Source of the DNA: Streptomyces californicus
GTDB lineage: Bacteria; Actinomycetota; Actinomycetes; Streptomycetales; Streptomycetaceae
DNA: 25,647 nucleotides
Direction of reading: 5' to 3'
Assembly (NCBI RefSeq): GCF_000717645.1
Contig: NZ_JNZZ01000045.1
Location: forward strand, 1-25,647
Below are positions 1 to 6,897 of this stretch, piece after piece (positions within the stretch are counted from its first letter, which is position 1; every line of letters starts with the position of its first letter). Below the pieces are notes generated by a model. The model had not been told where the DNA came from. It saw only the letters and a program-made list of their open reading frames with translations, and searched no databases. The translations under genes and the position numbers were made by a program.

Positions 1-90
1 GACACGATCCACGGCCGGGAGTTCCTCTTCGCCACGAACGGACCAACGAGCAGCCAGGCCGACAGTCACATGATCAACAACTTCTGTTAG
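1..90 (+). CDS. 3' end of an unidentified gene (partial)
   Basis: Frame 1 is open from the window edge to a TAG at 88-90 and encodes a 29-residue C-terminus reading DTIHGREFLFATNGPTSSQ and then ADSHMINNFC. The segment is less GC-rich than the rest of the window. The start lies outside the window and no family is recognisable from this fragment. It ends just before the transposase remnant, so it may be an intact gene end or one truncated by the insertion. Confidence 0.4.
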   Translation, partial: DTIHGREFLFATNGPTSSQADSHMINNFC

Positions 91-138
91 GACCTCTTAG
101 ACCGTGTCCTATGTGGTGAGGCGGTCGCTGGACACGTC

Positions 139-796
139 ATGGGGCGGGGTACGTGGAGTTGGATTGTTCCGGACGGGTTGTGGGAGATCGCGAAGCCGCT
201 GATCCCGCCGTCGAAGGTGCGGCCTCAGGGCGGTGGGACGCAGGACACGCCTGATGAGACGGTGTTCGCCGCGATCGTCTATGTGCTGGTGTCCGGCTAT
301 GCCTGGCGGGCTCTTCCGCCCTGCTTCGGGATATCGAAGTCGACCGCGCACCGCCTGTCCCTGATCTGGTCCAGGGCCGGGGTGTGGGGCCGGCTGCACG
401 AGGAGATCCTGCACCGCCTCGACGACGCCGACCTGCTCGGCCTCTCACGCGCCGTCCTCGACTCCGCCCACGTCAGGGCGAAAAAGGGGCGATCTGACCG
501 GTCCGAGCCCCGTAGACCGGGGCAAGGCGGGTTCCAAGATGCGCGTCCTGTCGGACGCGAACGGACTGCCCCTCCTCGTCGGCATCTCGGCCGCCAGCGC
601 CCACGACAGCCAGGCCTTGAAGCCCATGGTGCTCGGCCACCGAACGAGACACGACCCCCATCGCGGCCATCACTTCAAACCCCAGCGCCTGCACGCCGAC
701 AAGGCTTACGACGTACCTGAACGGCGGAAATGGCTCCGTGGGAGGGGTCGTTCGGCGCGATCGGACGGCCCCACGCACGCCGAAGGCCCCCGGTAG
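139..796 (+). pseudogene. IS5-family DDE transposase, frameshifted and truncated
   Basis: The N-terminal part (from ATG 139) reads like actinobacterial IS5-type transposases: WIVPDGLWEIAKPLIPP, then ETVFAAIVYVLVSGYAWRAL, then the first DDE aspartate region AVLDSAHVRAKKG. At the AAAAAGGGG run (481-489) the family reading frame is lost and resumes in frame 2 (PVDRGKAGSKM, VLSDANGLPLLVGISAASAHDSQALKPM), reaching the second aspartate in LHADKAYD near 700. Comparison with the usual KKGG sequence suggests two G residues are missing. Homology stops after KWLRGRG (about 748), and the frame closes at 796, so the conserved C-terminal region with the catalytic glutamate (VERTxxWL) is absent. The element therefore cannot encode an active transposase as it stands. 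Some IS5 subgroups use programmed frameshifting, but the missing C-terminus argues for decay. I did not identify a right-hand inverted repeat. Confidence 0.85.
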
Positions 797-904
797 CGAA
801 CAACGCCACTTCTCCCGGACGAAGTCACTCGCGGAGTGGGCGTCAAGCCGCCGGGTGCAGCCGACCTCGTACCGACGACCCCCGAGGGGGTCGGGCCGGG
901 CGCG

Positions 905-1171
905 TCAGACAGACGGGGTCAGCTTCTTCGCCGTGCTGCAGTGGTTCCTCCGCACGTGCCGCCACAGCTGGACGGCCGTCAGGCCGAACAGGGCGACGAA
1001 CGCCACGAGGATCGCCGCCGCGAGGTGCGTCTGCCGGCCGCCGGGATCGCGCTCCATCTGGAGGACCAGTCCGAGCAGGGAGAGCACCGCTCCGACCGCG
1101 TACACCGAGCGGACCCGGCGCAGTTGGCGTACAGCGCGAGGGGCGAGGGCTACACGCTTCATGAAGGCCAT
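905..1171 (-). CDS. Small two-helix membrane protein, unknown function
   Basis: This is an 88-residue protein with a basic N-terminus (MKRVALAPRAVRQLRRVR), a first hydrophobic segment (VYAVGAVLSLLGLVLQM, about residues 23-39), a short polar loop (ERDPGGRQ) and a second segment (AAAILVAFVALFGLTAVQLW, about 51-70), then a basic tail. Two membrane helices with positively charged flanks are what a real inner-membrane protein shows and are unlikely in a shadow frame. Two Met codons are possible starts (1171 and 1162); neither has a clear ribosome-binding site. It is transcribed toward the transposase remnant and away from the VOC gene. Function is unknown. Confidence 0.55.
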   Translation of the reverse strand: MAFMKRVALAPRAVRQLRRVRSVYAVGAVLSLLGLVLQMERDPGGRQTHLAAAILVAFVALFGLTAVQLWRHVRRNHCSTAKKLTPSV

Positions 1172-1363
1172 GTGCGCCGGGTACCCCGCCGGCGGCCGGA
1201 CACGCGTCGGGGCGGCCGTTCGGGGGACCGGGGGGCCAGGTCGGCGGCGGCGCTGCCGTGCGCGCCGGTCGGCGGCCGGTCACGCCTTACGGGGTGCCGG
1301 GCCCTCCGAGTCGGCGAGCGGTGGCCGTTGACCTCATTATTCAAACTTGACTAGGGTGCGAGC

Positions 1364-2071
1364 ATGGCCGAGACGACGATCCCGATGCTTCCCTGCCGGT
1401 CCTCGCTGATCCAGCCCGTGGTGGACTTCTACACCGCTCTGGGTTTCCGGACGACGTACCTGCAGAAGAGCCCGTACGTGTACGCCGTCGTCGAGCGGGG
1501 TGCGGTCGAACTCCAGCTGTACGGCATGAAGGACTACGACCCCGCCGCGTCCCACTCCGGGTGCTACGTCCTCACCGACGACGTGGACGCTCTGCACACG
1601 GCGTTCAGGGCGGGGCTCAAGGCCGCCCACGGGCGCGTCCCGACGCGGGGGCTGCCGCGCATCGGACCGCTGAAGGACATGTCGTACGGGGTGCGGCAGT
1701 TCCTCATGACCGACCCGACCGGGAACACGATCCGCGTCGGGCAGCCGATCAGCGAGGACCAGAGCCACCGGCGCGCCCCGAAGGAGACGTTCGCCCGCGC
1801 CCTGCACATGGCGGACCTCTTCGCCGACTCGAAGCAGGACCTGCCGGGCGCCGCGAAGATCATCGACCGTGTGCTGGGGCTCACGGACGAGACCCCGACG
1901 CCCGTGCAGAAGGTGCGGCTGCTCGTCCTGCGCGGGGACATCGCCCAGCGCATGGGCGAGACGGAGCGGGCGGCCGGGCTGCTGGCGGAAGCCGCGGCGG
2001 TGCGGCTGGGGCCCGACGAAAGCGAGTCGGCGGCCGATACGTTGGCCAGGCTCGCCGACCTGCGGGGCTGA
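1364..2071 (+). CDS. VOC (glyoxalase/bleomycin-resistance fold) protein with helical C-terminal tail
   Basis: The 235-aa product starts at ATG 1364. Residues 1-130 have the VOC pattern: MLPCRSSLIQPVVDFYTALG, FRTTYLQKSPYVYAVVERGAVELQLYG, CYVLTDDVDALHTAF and FLMTDPTGNTIRVGQP. This is one betaalphabetabetabeta pair ending in the usual DPTGN hairpin. Residues 140-235 are not VOC: they are all-helical, with alanine-spaced helices (LPGAAKIIDRVLGL, VQKVRLLVLRGDIAQRMGETERAAGLLAEAAAV) resembling one or two TPR-like hairpins. VOC proteins bind a metal and act as dioxygenases, glyoxalases, epimerases or antibiotic-binding proteins; the substrate cannot be told here. The gene stands alone, with a TTGACC-like sequence at 1329 as a possible -35 and AGGG upstream of the start. 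Confidence 0.85.
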   Translation: MAETTIPMLPCRSSLIQPVVDFYTALGFRTTYLQKSPYVYAVVERGAVELQLYGMKDYDPAASHSGCYVLTDDVDALHTAFRAGLKAAHGRVPTRGLPRIGPLKDMSYGVRQFLMTDPTGNTIRVGQPISEDQSHRRAPKETFARALHMADLFADSKQDLPGAAKIIDRVLGLTDETPTPVQKVRLLVLRGDIAQRMGETERAAGLLAEAAAVRLGPDESESAADTLARLADLRG

Positions 2072-2458
2072 CCGCCGGGGCGCCCCGGTGGACGCCGGCC
2101 CCGGCGCCGGGCCCCGTCCGCCCCCGGCGCGTAAATCGGTGGCCGGTCGCGCGGCCCCCTTGTTACGGTGCTCGCTCCTCCACCGCGGGCCCGACCGCGG
2201 GCGACCTCTGGGCGCGTGCCCTGGAAAGCAGTTGATGTATGCCCCGGCCAGTGACTCCGAGCCTCCCTCGACGCGCCTGTGGCGCCGGGGTGACCGGGCC
2301 CGACCGTCCGCGGCCGCCGTACGCGACCGGCCGCTGACGCCTGCCGGCCGGCCGGCATCGCCCGGCCGCCCCGCCCCGCTCCCCGCTCGCCCCTGACGCG
2401 AGGGGTGCTCGGTACTTCCCTGCTGCTTCGTTCCTCTTCTTCGGCAAGGAGTATCCGG
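2072..2458 (+). other. Intergenic region, no gene seen
   Basis: This stretch of 387 bases between the VOC gene and the RNHCP pair holds no credible ORF on either strand. It contains a TTACGGT-like -10 sequence near 2163-2169, some GC-rich inverted repeats (for example CCGCGGG twice around 2183-2200) and, at its end, a good Shine-Dalgarno site AAGGAG (2446-2451). I see no tRNA or recognisable riboswitch. It most likely carries the promoter and leader of the RNHCP operon. Confidence 0.4.
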
Positions 2459-2851
2459 GTGTCACACGACCACCCCCAGCACCGCTCAGCCATGTCCTCC
2501 CCGCCCCCGGTGTCCTCCCTGGACACCTTCACCTGCGTCCGCTGCGGGCTGACCGTCGCCGCGTACGCGCCCGACGGCGGCCGGCGCAACCACTGCCCGA
2601 GCTGCCTGCACTCCCAGCACCTCGTCGACCACGTCGAGGGCGGCCCCTCCGACTGCGAGGGCCGGATGACACCGATCTCCATCGCGGTGCTCCGCACCGG
2701 TGACTGGATGGTCGTCCACCGCTGCGTCCGGTGCGACGAGCTGACCTCGAACCCGGTCCGCGGGGACGACAACCAGCTCATCCTGATGCGGATGGCCGTG
2801 CGTCCGCTCGCGCAGCCGCCGTTCCCGCTCGAAGCCTTCGGTGACCTGTGA
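2459..2851 (+). CDS. RNHCP domain zinc-binding protein 1
   Basis: The start chosen is GTG 2459 because AAGGAG (2446-2451) sits 7 nt upstream; this gives 130 aa. An in-frame extension to 2405 has no ribosome-binding site. The protein shows the features of the RNHCP family: CVRCG near the N-terminus, the diagnostic RRNHCPSCLHSQH, a conserved DCEGRMTPISIAV stretch and a second CVRCDELTSNPVRGDDN. The paired CxxC motifs should bind zinc, probably two sites. Function of the family is unknown; the fold resembles a zinc-ribbon nucleic-acid-associated module. The stop overlaps the next gene (GTGA), which encodes a paralogue, so the two are translationally coupled and may form a heteromer. Confidence 0.85.
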   Translation: MSHDHPQHRSAMSSPPPVSSLDTFTCVRCGLTVAAYAPDGGRRNHCPSCLHSQHLVDHVEGGPSDCEGRMTPISIAVLRTGDWMVVHRCVRCDELTSNPVRGDDNQLILMRMAVRPLAQPPFPLEAFGDL

Positions 2852-3267
2852 CGCGGCGGGGAACCCGGCCCTCCGGGTCTCGCCGTCCTCAGCGTCCGAA
2901 GGACGTGCTCCACGGGCCGTCCGGTGCGCGCGGTGACGCGTTCCGGTGCGCCGGCTGCCGGCTCGATGTGTCGGTGGTGGCACCGGGTACCGCCCATCGC
3001 AACCACTGCCCGTCCTGCCTGGTCAGCCTGCATGTGGACCGGCGGGTCCCCGGAGACCGGGCGGCGGGCTGCGGCGGCCGGATGACGGCTCTGAGCCTGT
3101 CGGTACGGGAGGACGGGGAGTGGATGCTCATCCACCACTGCCTGACCTGCGGCGAACTCAGCGCCAACCGCATCGCGGGCGACGACAACGCCTTGGCGCT
3201 GGTACGGCTGGCGCTGCGGCCGCTCGCGGACGCCGGCGTCCCCGCGCGGGTGATGCTCGCGCTGTGA
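2848..3267 (+). CDS. RNHCP domain zinc-binding protein 2
   Basis: The GTG start at 2848 overlaps the TGA of the upstream RNHCP gene by 4 bp, giving 139 aa. After a basic, Pro/Ser-rich N-terminal arm of about 30 residues (RRGTRPSGSRRPQRPKD) the same domain is seen: CAGCRLDVSV, HRNHCPSCLVSLH, GCGGRMTALSLSV, CLTCGELSANRIAGDDNALALVRLALRPLA. All Cys pairs of the family are kept. Tandem duplication is clear from the collinear motifs, but the two have diverged, and the basic arm is unique to this copy and could contact nucleic acid (inference). A hairpin follows 15 bp after the stop. Confidence 0.85.
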   Translation: MTRRGTRPSGSRRPQRPKDVLHGPSGARGDAFRCAGCRLDVSVVAPGTAHRNHCPSCLVSLHVDRRVPGDRAAGCGGRMTALSLSVREDGEWMLIHHCLTCGELSANRIAGDDNALALVRLALRPLADAGVPARVMLAL

Positions 3268-3282
3268 CGCGGAGGAGAAGAG

Positions 3283-3301
3283 GTCACCGGAAGCCGGTGA
3301 C
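3283..3301. terminator. Small dyad after the RNHCP pair
   Basis: GTCACCGG and CCGGTGAC are perfect 8-bp arms separated by AAG, beginning 15 bp after the RNHCP stop codon. The same core plus flanking CCGGT occurs again at 25540-25561, also just downstream of a stop codon. It may act as a short terminator or RNA-end stabiliser, or be a dispersed repeat. Confidence 0.4.
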
Positions 3302-3327
3302 CGGTGGCCGCTGACCGGGTGCCGTCC

Positions 3328-3414
3328 GGTGGCCGTCCGGTGACCGATGGCCAGTGGCCAGTGGTCGGTGGCCGTCCGGTGACTGATGGCCGGTGGCCGT
3401 CCGGTGATCGCCGG
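3328..3414. repeat. Short direct repeats, 25-bp unit
   Basis: The unit GGTGGCCGTCCGGTGA followed by YYGATGGCC occurs at 3328-3352 and 3367-3391, and a third shortened copy starts directly at 3392. The copies differ at only one or two positions. A partial copy lies just upstream (3318). The repeats lie in the non-coding gap between two converging transcription units. No coding potential is apparent. Confidence 0.6.
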
Positions 3415-3441
3415 GCGGCCACCGGCCCGGCAAGCAAGAAT

Positions 3442-3467
3442 GGGGCCCGGCCTCGCGGCCGGACCCC
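3442..3467. terminator. Bidirectional hairpin terminator
   Basis: An 11-bp stem with one mismatch (3442-3452 pairing with 3457-3467) closes a TCGC loop. On the minus strand it is followed by ATTCTTGCTT, a T-rich tail; on the plus strand by CCCTCGCTTT. It lies between the RNHCP operon (+) and the end of the isomerase operon (-), as expected of a terminator that serves both. Confidence 0.65.
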
Positions 3468-3606
3468 CCTCGCTTTCCCCCCGTCGGGTCTTCCCGTTCC
3501 CCCCCGGACCCCTCCCCGGAAGTCCCGACGCCATGTGTGACACAGCGGGGTACGCAAAGGTTGCAGCCCTTTGCGATCTCTTTACCCAAGGCTGGGAGCG
3601 GGCCTC

Positions 3607-4440
3607 TCAGCAGGCGTGGCGCACATACCGCTCCGCCACCTCCGCCAGCACCTCCGCCCCCTCCCGGGCCCACAGTGCCTCGTTGAAGATCTCCACCTCG
3701 ATCGGGCCGTCGTACCCCGCAGACTCCACCGCGCTCCGGAATGCACGGAAGTCCACGCTCCCGTCGCCGAGTTGGCCGCGCCCCAGCAGAACTCCCGCCG
3801 GGAGCGGGGTGATCCAGTCGGCCAGCTGGAACGCGTGGATACGGCCGCCCGCACCCGCCCGCGCGATGTCGGCCGGGGCGCGGTCGTCCCACCAGAGGTG
3901 GTACGTGTCGACCACCACGCCGACCTGTTCGGCCGGGAACCGCTCGGCGAGGTCCAGGGCCTGGCCGAGAGTGGAGACCACGCAGCGGTCGGAGGCGAAC
4001 ATCGGGTGCAGCGGCTCGATCGCCAGGCGCACCCCGCGCTCGGCGGCGTACGGGGCCAGCTCCGCCAGCGCGTCCGCCACCCGCTCGCGCGCGCCGTGCA
4101 GGTCCCGGCTGCCGGGCGGGAGGCCGCCGGAGACCAGGACCAGGGTGTCGGTGGACAGGGCCGCCGCCTCGTCGATCGCCGCCCGGTTGTCGTCCAGCGC
4201 GCGGGCGCGCTCAGCGGGGTCGAGGGCCGTGAAGAAGCCGCCCCGGCACAGGCTGGTGACGCCGATCCCGGCGTCCGACAGGAGCCGGGCCGTGCGCTCG
4301 ACGCCGTACGCCTGCACGGGGGCGCGCCACAGGCCCACATGACCGATGCCCGCCTTGGCGCAGCCTTCGGCCAGCTCCTCCAACGACCACTGCTTGATGG
4401 TCTCCTGATTGATGCTCAGGCGTGCGAGGTCGTCGGTCAT
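3607..4440 (-). CDS. Sugar phosphate isomerase/epimerase (AP-endonuclease-2 TIM barrel)
   Basis: The 277-aa product starts at ATG 4440, which overlaps the stop of the upstream DUF993 gene (ATGA). It has the xylose-isomerase-like TIM-barrel pattern: LSINQETIKQWSLEELAEGCAKAGI at the N-terminus, then metal-ligand strands IEPLHPMF (Glu), VVVDTYHLWW (Asp, His), IHAFQLADW and VEIFNEALW (final Glu). These proteins bind a divalent metal and isomerise or epimerise free or phosphorylated sugars and inositols. It is the last gene of a three-gene operon controlled, by position, by the divergent LacI regulator. The substrate cannot be read from sequence. Confidence 0.88.
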   Translation of the reverse strand: MTDDLARLSINQETIKQWSLEELAEGCAKAGIGHVGLWRAPVQAYGVERTARLLSDAGIGVTSLCRGGFFTALDPAERARALDDNRAAIDEAAALSTDTLVLVSGGLPPGSRDLHGARERVADALAELAPYAAERGVRLAIEPLHPMFASDRCVVSTLGQALDLAERFPAEQVGVVVDTYHLWWDDRAPADIARAGAGGRIHAFQLADWITPLPAGVLLGRGQLGDGSVDFRAFRSAVESAGYDGPIEVEIFNEALWAREGAEVLAEVAERYVRHAC

Positions 4441-5591
4441 CGCGTGCCTCCGTTGACCGCGAGCAAGGCGCGCATGCGGTGGGCCGCCAGCTCCGGATCG
4501 GGGAACAGGCCGAGCCCGTCGGCCAGTTCGTACGCCTTCGCCAGGTGCGGCAGCGAGCGTGCGGACTGGAGCCCGCCCACCATCGTGAAGTGGTCCTGGT
4601 GGCCGGCGAGCCAGGCCAGGAACACCACGCCCGTCTTGTAGAAGCGGGTGGGGCGCCGGAAGAGGTGGCGGGACAGCTCGACCGTGGGGTCCAGCAGGGC
4701 CCGGAAGCCCTCGGTGTCCCCCGTGTCCAGGACCCGTACCGCGTGCGCGGCCAGCGGGCCCAGCGGGTCGAAGATGCCCAGCAGGGCGTGGCTGAAGCCG
4801 CGTTCGTCGCCCGCGATCAGCTCCGGGTAGTTGAAGTCGTCGCCCGTGTAGCAGCGCACCCCGCCCGGGAGGCGGCGCCGCACGTCGATCTCGCGGGCCG
4901 CGTCCAGGAGGGAGATCTTGATGCCGTCGACCTTGTCGGGGTGTTCGGCGATCACCTTGAGGAAGGTGCCGGTCGCCTCGTCGAGGTCGGCGCTGCCCCA
5001 GTAGCCCTCCAGGGCCGGGTCGAACATCGGGCCCAGCCAGTGCAGGATCACCGGTTCCGACGCCTGGCGCAGGAGGTGGGCGTACGTGGCGAGGTAGTCC
5101 TCGGGGCCCCGGGCCGCGCGGGCCAGGGCGCGCGAGGCCATGAGGATCGGCTGGACGCCGTGCCGTTCGGCGAGCGCCAGTTGCTCCTCGTACGCCGCGG
5201 TGACCTCGGCGAGGGTGGGCGCGGGTCCCTCGGGCAGCTGGTCGGTGCCGACGCCGCAGGCGATCCGGCCGCCCACGGCCTTCGCCTCGGCGGCCGAGCG
5301 GCGGATCAGTTCGGCGGCCCCCGCCCAGTCCAGGCCCATGCCGCGCTGCGCGGTGTCCATGGCCTCGGCGACGCCCAGGCCGTGCGCCCACAGGTGGCGG
5401 CGGAAGGCGAGCGTGGACTCCCAGTCGACGGCCGCCGGGTCGCCCCCGCCGGCGTCGGCGTACGGGTCGGCGACCACGTGCGCGGCCGAGAAGACCGCAC
5501 GGGAGGTGGGTGCGGCCGATCCCGGCGCGAGGTCGAGCGGGGTGGCGCGAGGCGTGTAGGGGCCCTGCGGGAGGTGGATCACGGTGGTCAT
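4437..5591 (-). CDS. DUF993 family TIM-barrel protein (dihydrodipicolinate-synthase-like)
   Basis: The start is placed at ATG 5591 (MTTVIHLPQGPY), because GGGGAG lies 8 nt upstream on the minus strand; the ORF extends nine codons further without a better site. The 384-aa protein matches my recollection of DUF993: ATPLDLAPGS, RRHLWAHGLGVAEAMDTAQRGMGLDW, RIACGVGTDQLP, VILHWLGPMFDPALEGYWGS and YTGDDFNYPELIAGDERGFSHALLGIFDP. The KVDGIKISLLD strand places a Lys where the Schiff-base Lys of the DHDPS/aldolase superfamily would be, so an aldolase or lyase step is plausible (inference). It is second in the operon: 43 nt after the oxidoreductase and overlapping the isomerase by 4 bp. Confidence 0.85.
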   Translation of the reverse strand: MTTVIHLPQGPYTPRATPLDLAPGSAAPTSRAVFSAAHVVADPYADAGGGDPAAVDWESTLAFRRHLWAHGLGVAEAMDTAQRGMGLDWAGAAELIRRSAAEAKAVGGRIACGVGTDQLPEGPAPTLAEVTAAYEEQLALAERHGVQPILMASRALARAARGPEDYLATYAHLLRQASEPVILHWLGPMFDPALEGYWGSADLDEATGTFLKVIAEHPDKVDGIKISLLDAAREIDVRRRLPGGVRCYTGDDFNYPELIAGDERGFSHALLGIFDPLGPLAAHAVRVLDTGDTEGFRALLDPTVELSRHLFRRPTRFYKTGVVFLAWLAGHQDHFTMVGGLQSARSLPHLAKAYELADGLGLFPDPELAAHRMRALLAVNGGTR

Positions 5592-5634
5592 CGCGGCGGC
5601 TCCCCGGCGGCGCGCCACACGGTCGGGCGGTACG

Positions 5635-6786
5635 TCACAGGGTCAGCTCCGGGAGGTCGAAGCGGCGGCCCTCGGCGGACGACTTCAGGCCCAGCTCGGC
5701 GAGTTGGACGCCCCGGGCGCCGGCCAGCAGGTCCCAGGCGTACGGCTCGTCCAGGACCACGTGGCGCAGGAACAGCTCCCACTGCGCCTTGAAGCCGTTG
5801 TCGAACTCCTGGTTGTCCGGCACCTCCTGCCACTGGTCGCGGAAGGACTCGGTGACCGGGAGGTCGGGGTTCCAGACCGGCTTGGGGGTCGCCGAGCGGT
5901 GCTGGACACGGCAGTTGCGCAGTCCGGCGACGGCGGAGCCGTGCGTGCCGTCCACCTGGAACTCGACGAGCTCGTCGCGGTTGACCCGTACCGTCCAGGA
6001 GGAGTTGATCTGGGCGACGGCCCCGCTCGCGAGCTGGAAGATCCCGTACGCCGCGTCGTCGGCGGTCGCCTCGTACGGCTCGCCCCGCTCGTCCCAGCGC
6101 CGGGGCACGTGCGTCTGGACGTGGGCGGTGACGGAGGTGACCGGGCCGAACAGCTCGTGGAGCACGTACTCCCAGTGCGGGAACATGTCGACGACGATGC
6201 CGCCGCCATCCTGCGCGCGGTAGTTCCACGAGGGGCGCTGGGCCTCCTGCCAGTCGCCCTCGAAGACCCAGTAGCCGAACTCCCCGCGCACGGAGAGGAT
6301 CTCGCCGAAGAAACCGCCGTCGATGAGGCGCTTCAGCTTGCGCAGGCCCGGCAGGAAGATCTTGTCCTGGACGACGCCGTGCTTGATGCCGGCGTCCCGG
6401 GCGAGCCGGGCCAGGTCGAGCGCGCCGTCCAGGTCCGTGGCGGTCGGCTTCTCGGTGTAGACGTGCTTGCCCGCCGCGATCGCCTTCTTGATCGCCTCCA
6501 CCCGGGCGGAGGTGACCTGGGCGTCGAAGTAGATCTCGACCGTGTCGTCGGCCAGGACGGCGTCGAGGTCGGTGGACCACTCGGTCAGCCCGTGGCGCTC
6601 GGCGAGCTCCTCCAGGGCGTGGGACCGGCGGCCGACGAGCACGGGCTCGGGCCACAGCACCTCGCCGCCGCCGAGGTCGAGGCCGCCCTGTTCGCGGATC
6701 GCGAGGATCGAGCGCACCAGGTGCTGCCGGTATCCCATGCGTCCGGTGACGCCGTTCATGGCGATGCGCACTGTCCTGCGTGTCAC
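5635..6786 (-). CDS. Gfo/Idh/MocA family oxidoreductase
   Basis: GTG 6786 is the start, with GGAGGG 6 nt upstream; the product is 383 aa. The N-terminal Rossmann part reads RIAMNGVTGRMGYRQHLVRSIL, followed by VLADDTVEIYFDAQVT and the family hallmark KHVYTEKPTATDLDGALDLA, whose Lys is catalytic in the family. The C-terminal substrate domain has YRAQDGGGIVVDMFPHWEYVL, with the usual conserved His. Members oxidise or reduce sugars, inositols or their derivatives with NAD(P). It is the first gene of the operon, divergent from the LacI regulator, with a LacI-type palindrome upstream. Confidence 0.9.
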   Translation of the reverse strand: MTRRTVRIAMNGVTGRMGYRQHLVRSILAIREQGGLDLGGGEVLWPEPVLVGRRSHALEELAERHGLTEWSTDLDAVLADDTVEIYFDAQVTSARVEAIKKAIAAGKHVYTEKPTATDLDGALDLARLARDAGIKHGVVQDKIFLPGLRKLKRLIDGGFFGEILSVRGEFGYWVFEGDWQEAQRPSWNYRAQDGGGIVVDMFPHWEYVLHELFGPVTSVTAHVQTHVPRRWDERGEPYEATADDAAYGIFQLASGAVAQINSSWTVRVNRDELVEFQVDGTHGSAVAGLRNCRVQHRSATPKPVWNPDLPVTESFRDQWQEVPDNQEFDNGFKAQWELFLRHVVLDEPYAWDLLAGARGVQLAELGLKSSAEGRRFDLPELTL

Positions 6787-6809
6787 GAAGGTCCCTCCAT
6801 ACAGCCGTA

Positions 6810-6821
6810 GCAAGCGCTTTC
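6810..6821. promoter_or_regulatory. LacI-type operator in the divergent promoter region
   Basis: GCAAGCGCTTTC fits the GNAAGCGCTTNC palindrome bound by many LacI/GalR proteins. It lies in the 111-bp gap between the oxidoreductase start (6786) and the LacI gene start (6898). On the minus strand it falls between TGATAG and TGTATG, a possible -35/-10 pair with 17-bp spacing, so binding would block the catabolic promoter. The promoter elements are weak matches; the palindrome is clear. Confidence 0.7.
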
Positions 6822-6897
6822 TATCAGGGAGGACGCTAGCCTGCCGCAAGCGGCCGAACAAGAGGGGGGCCGCACGGGAACTCCACGGAGGACAGCG

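Noticed and set aside
481..487. Canonical -1 slippery heptamer A AAA AAG in the transposase
   Set aside because: A -1 shift would enter frame 3, whereas the homologous continuation is in frame 2 (+1 or -2), so classic -1 frameshifting does not explain it.
2072..2458. Possible riboswitch or tRNA in the leader of the RNHCP operon
   Set aside because: I could not fold any known riboswitch core or a cloverleaf with acceptor and TpsiC arms; the inverted repeats are short and GC-driven.
1564..3543. 659-codon minus-strand ORF across the VOC and RNHCP genes
   Set aside because: It spans several well-supported genes and two intergenic regions, with no recognisable motif; it is a GC-bias artefact.
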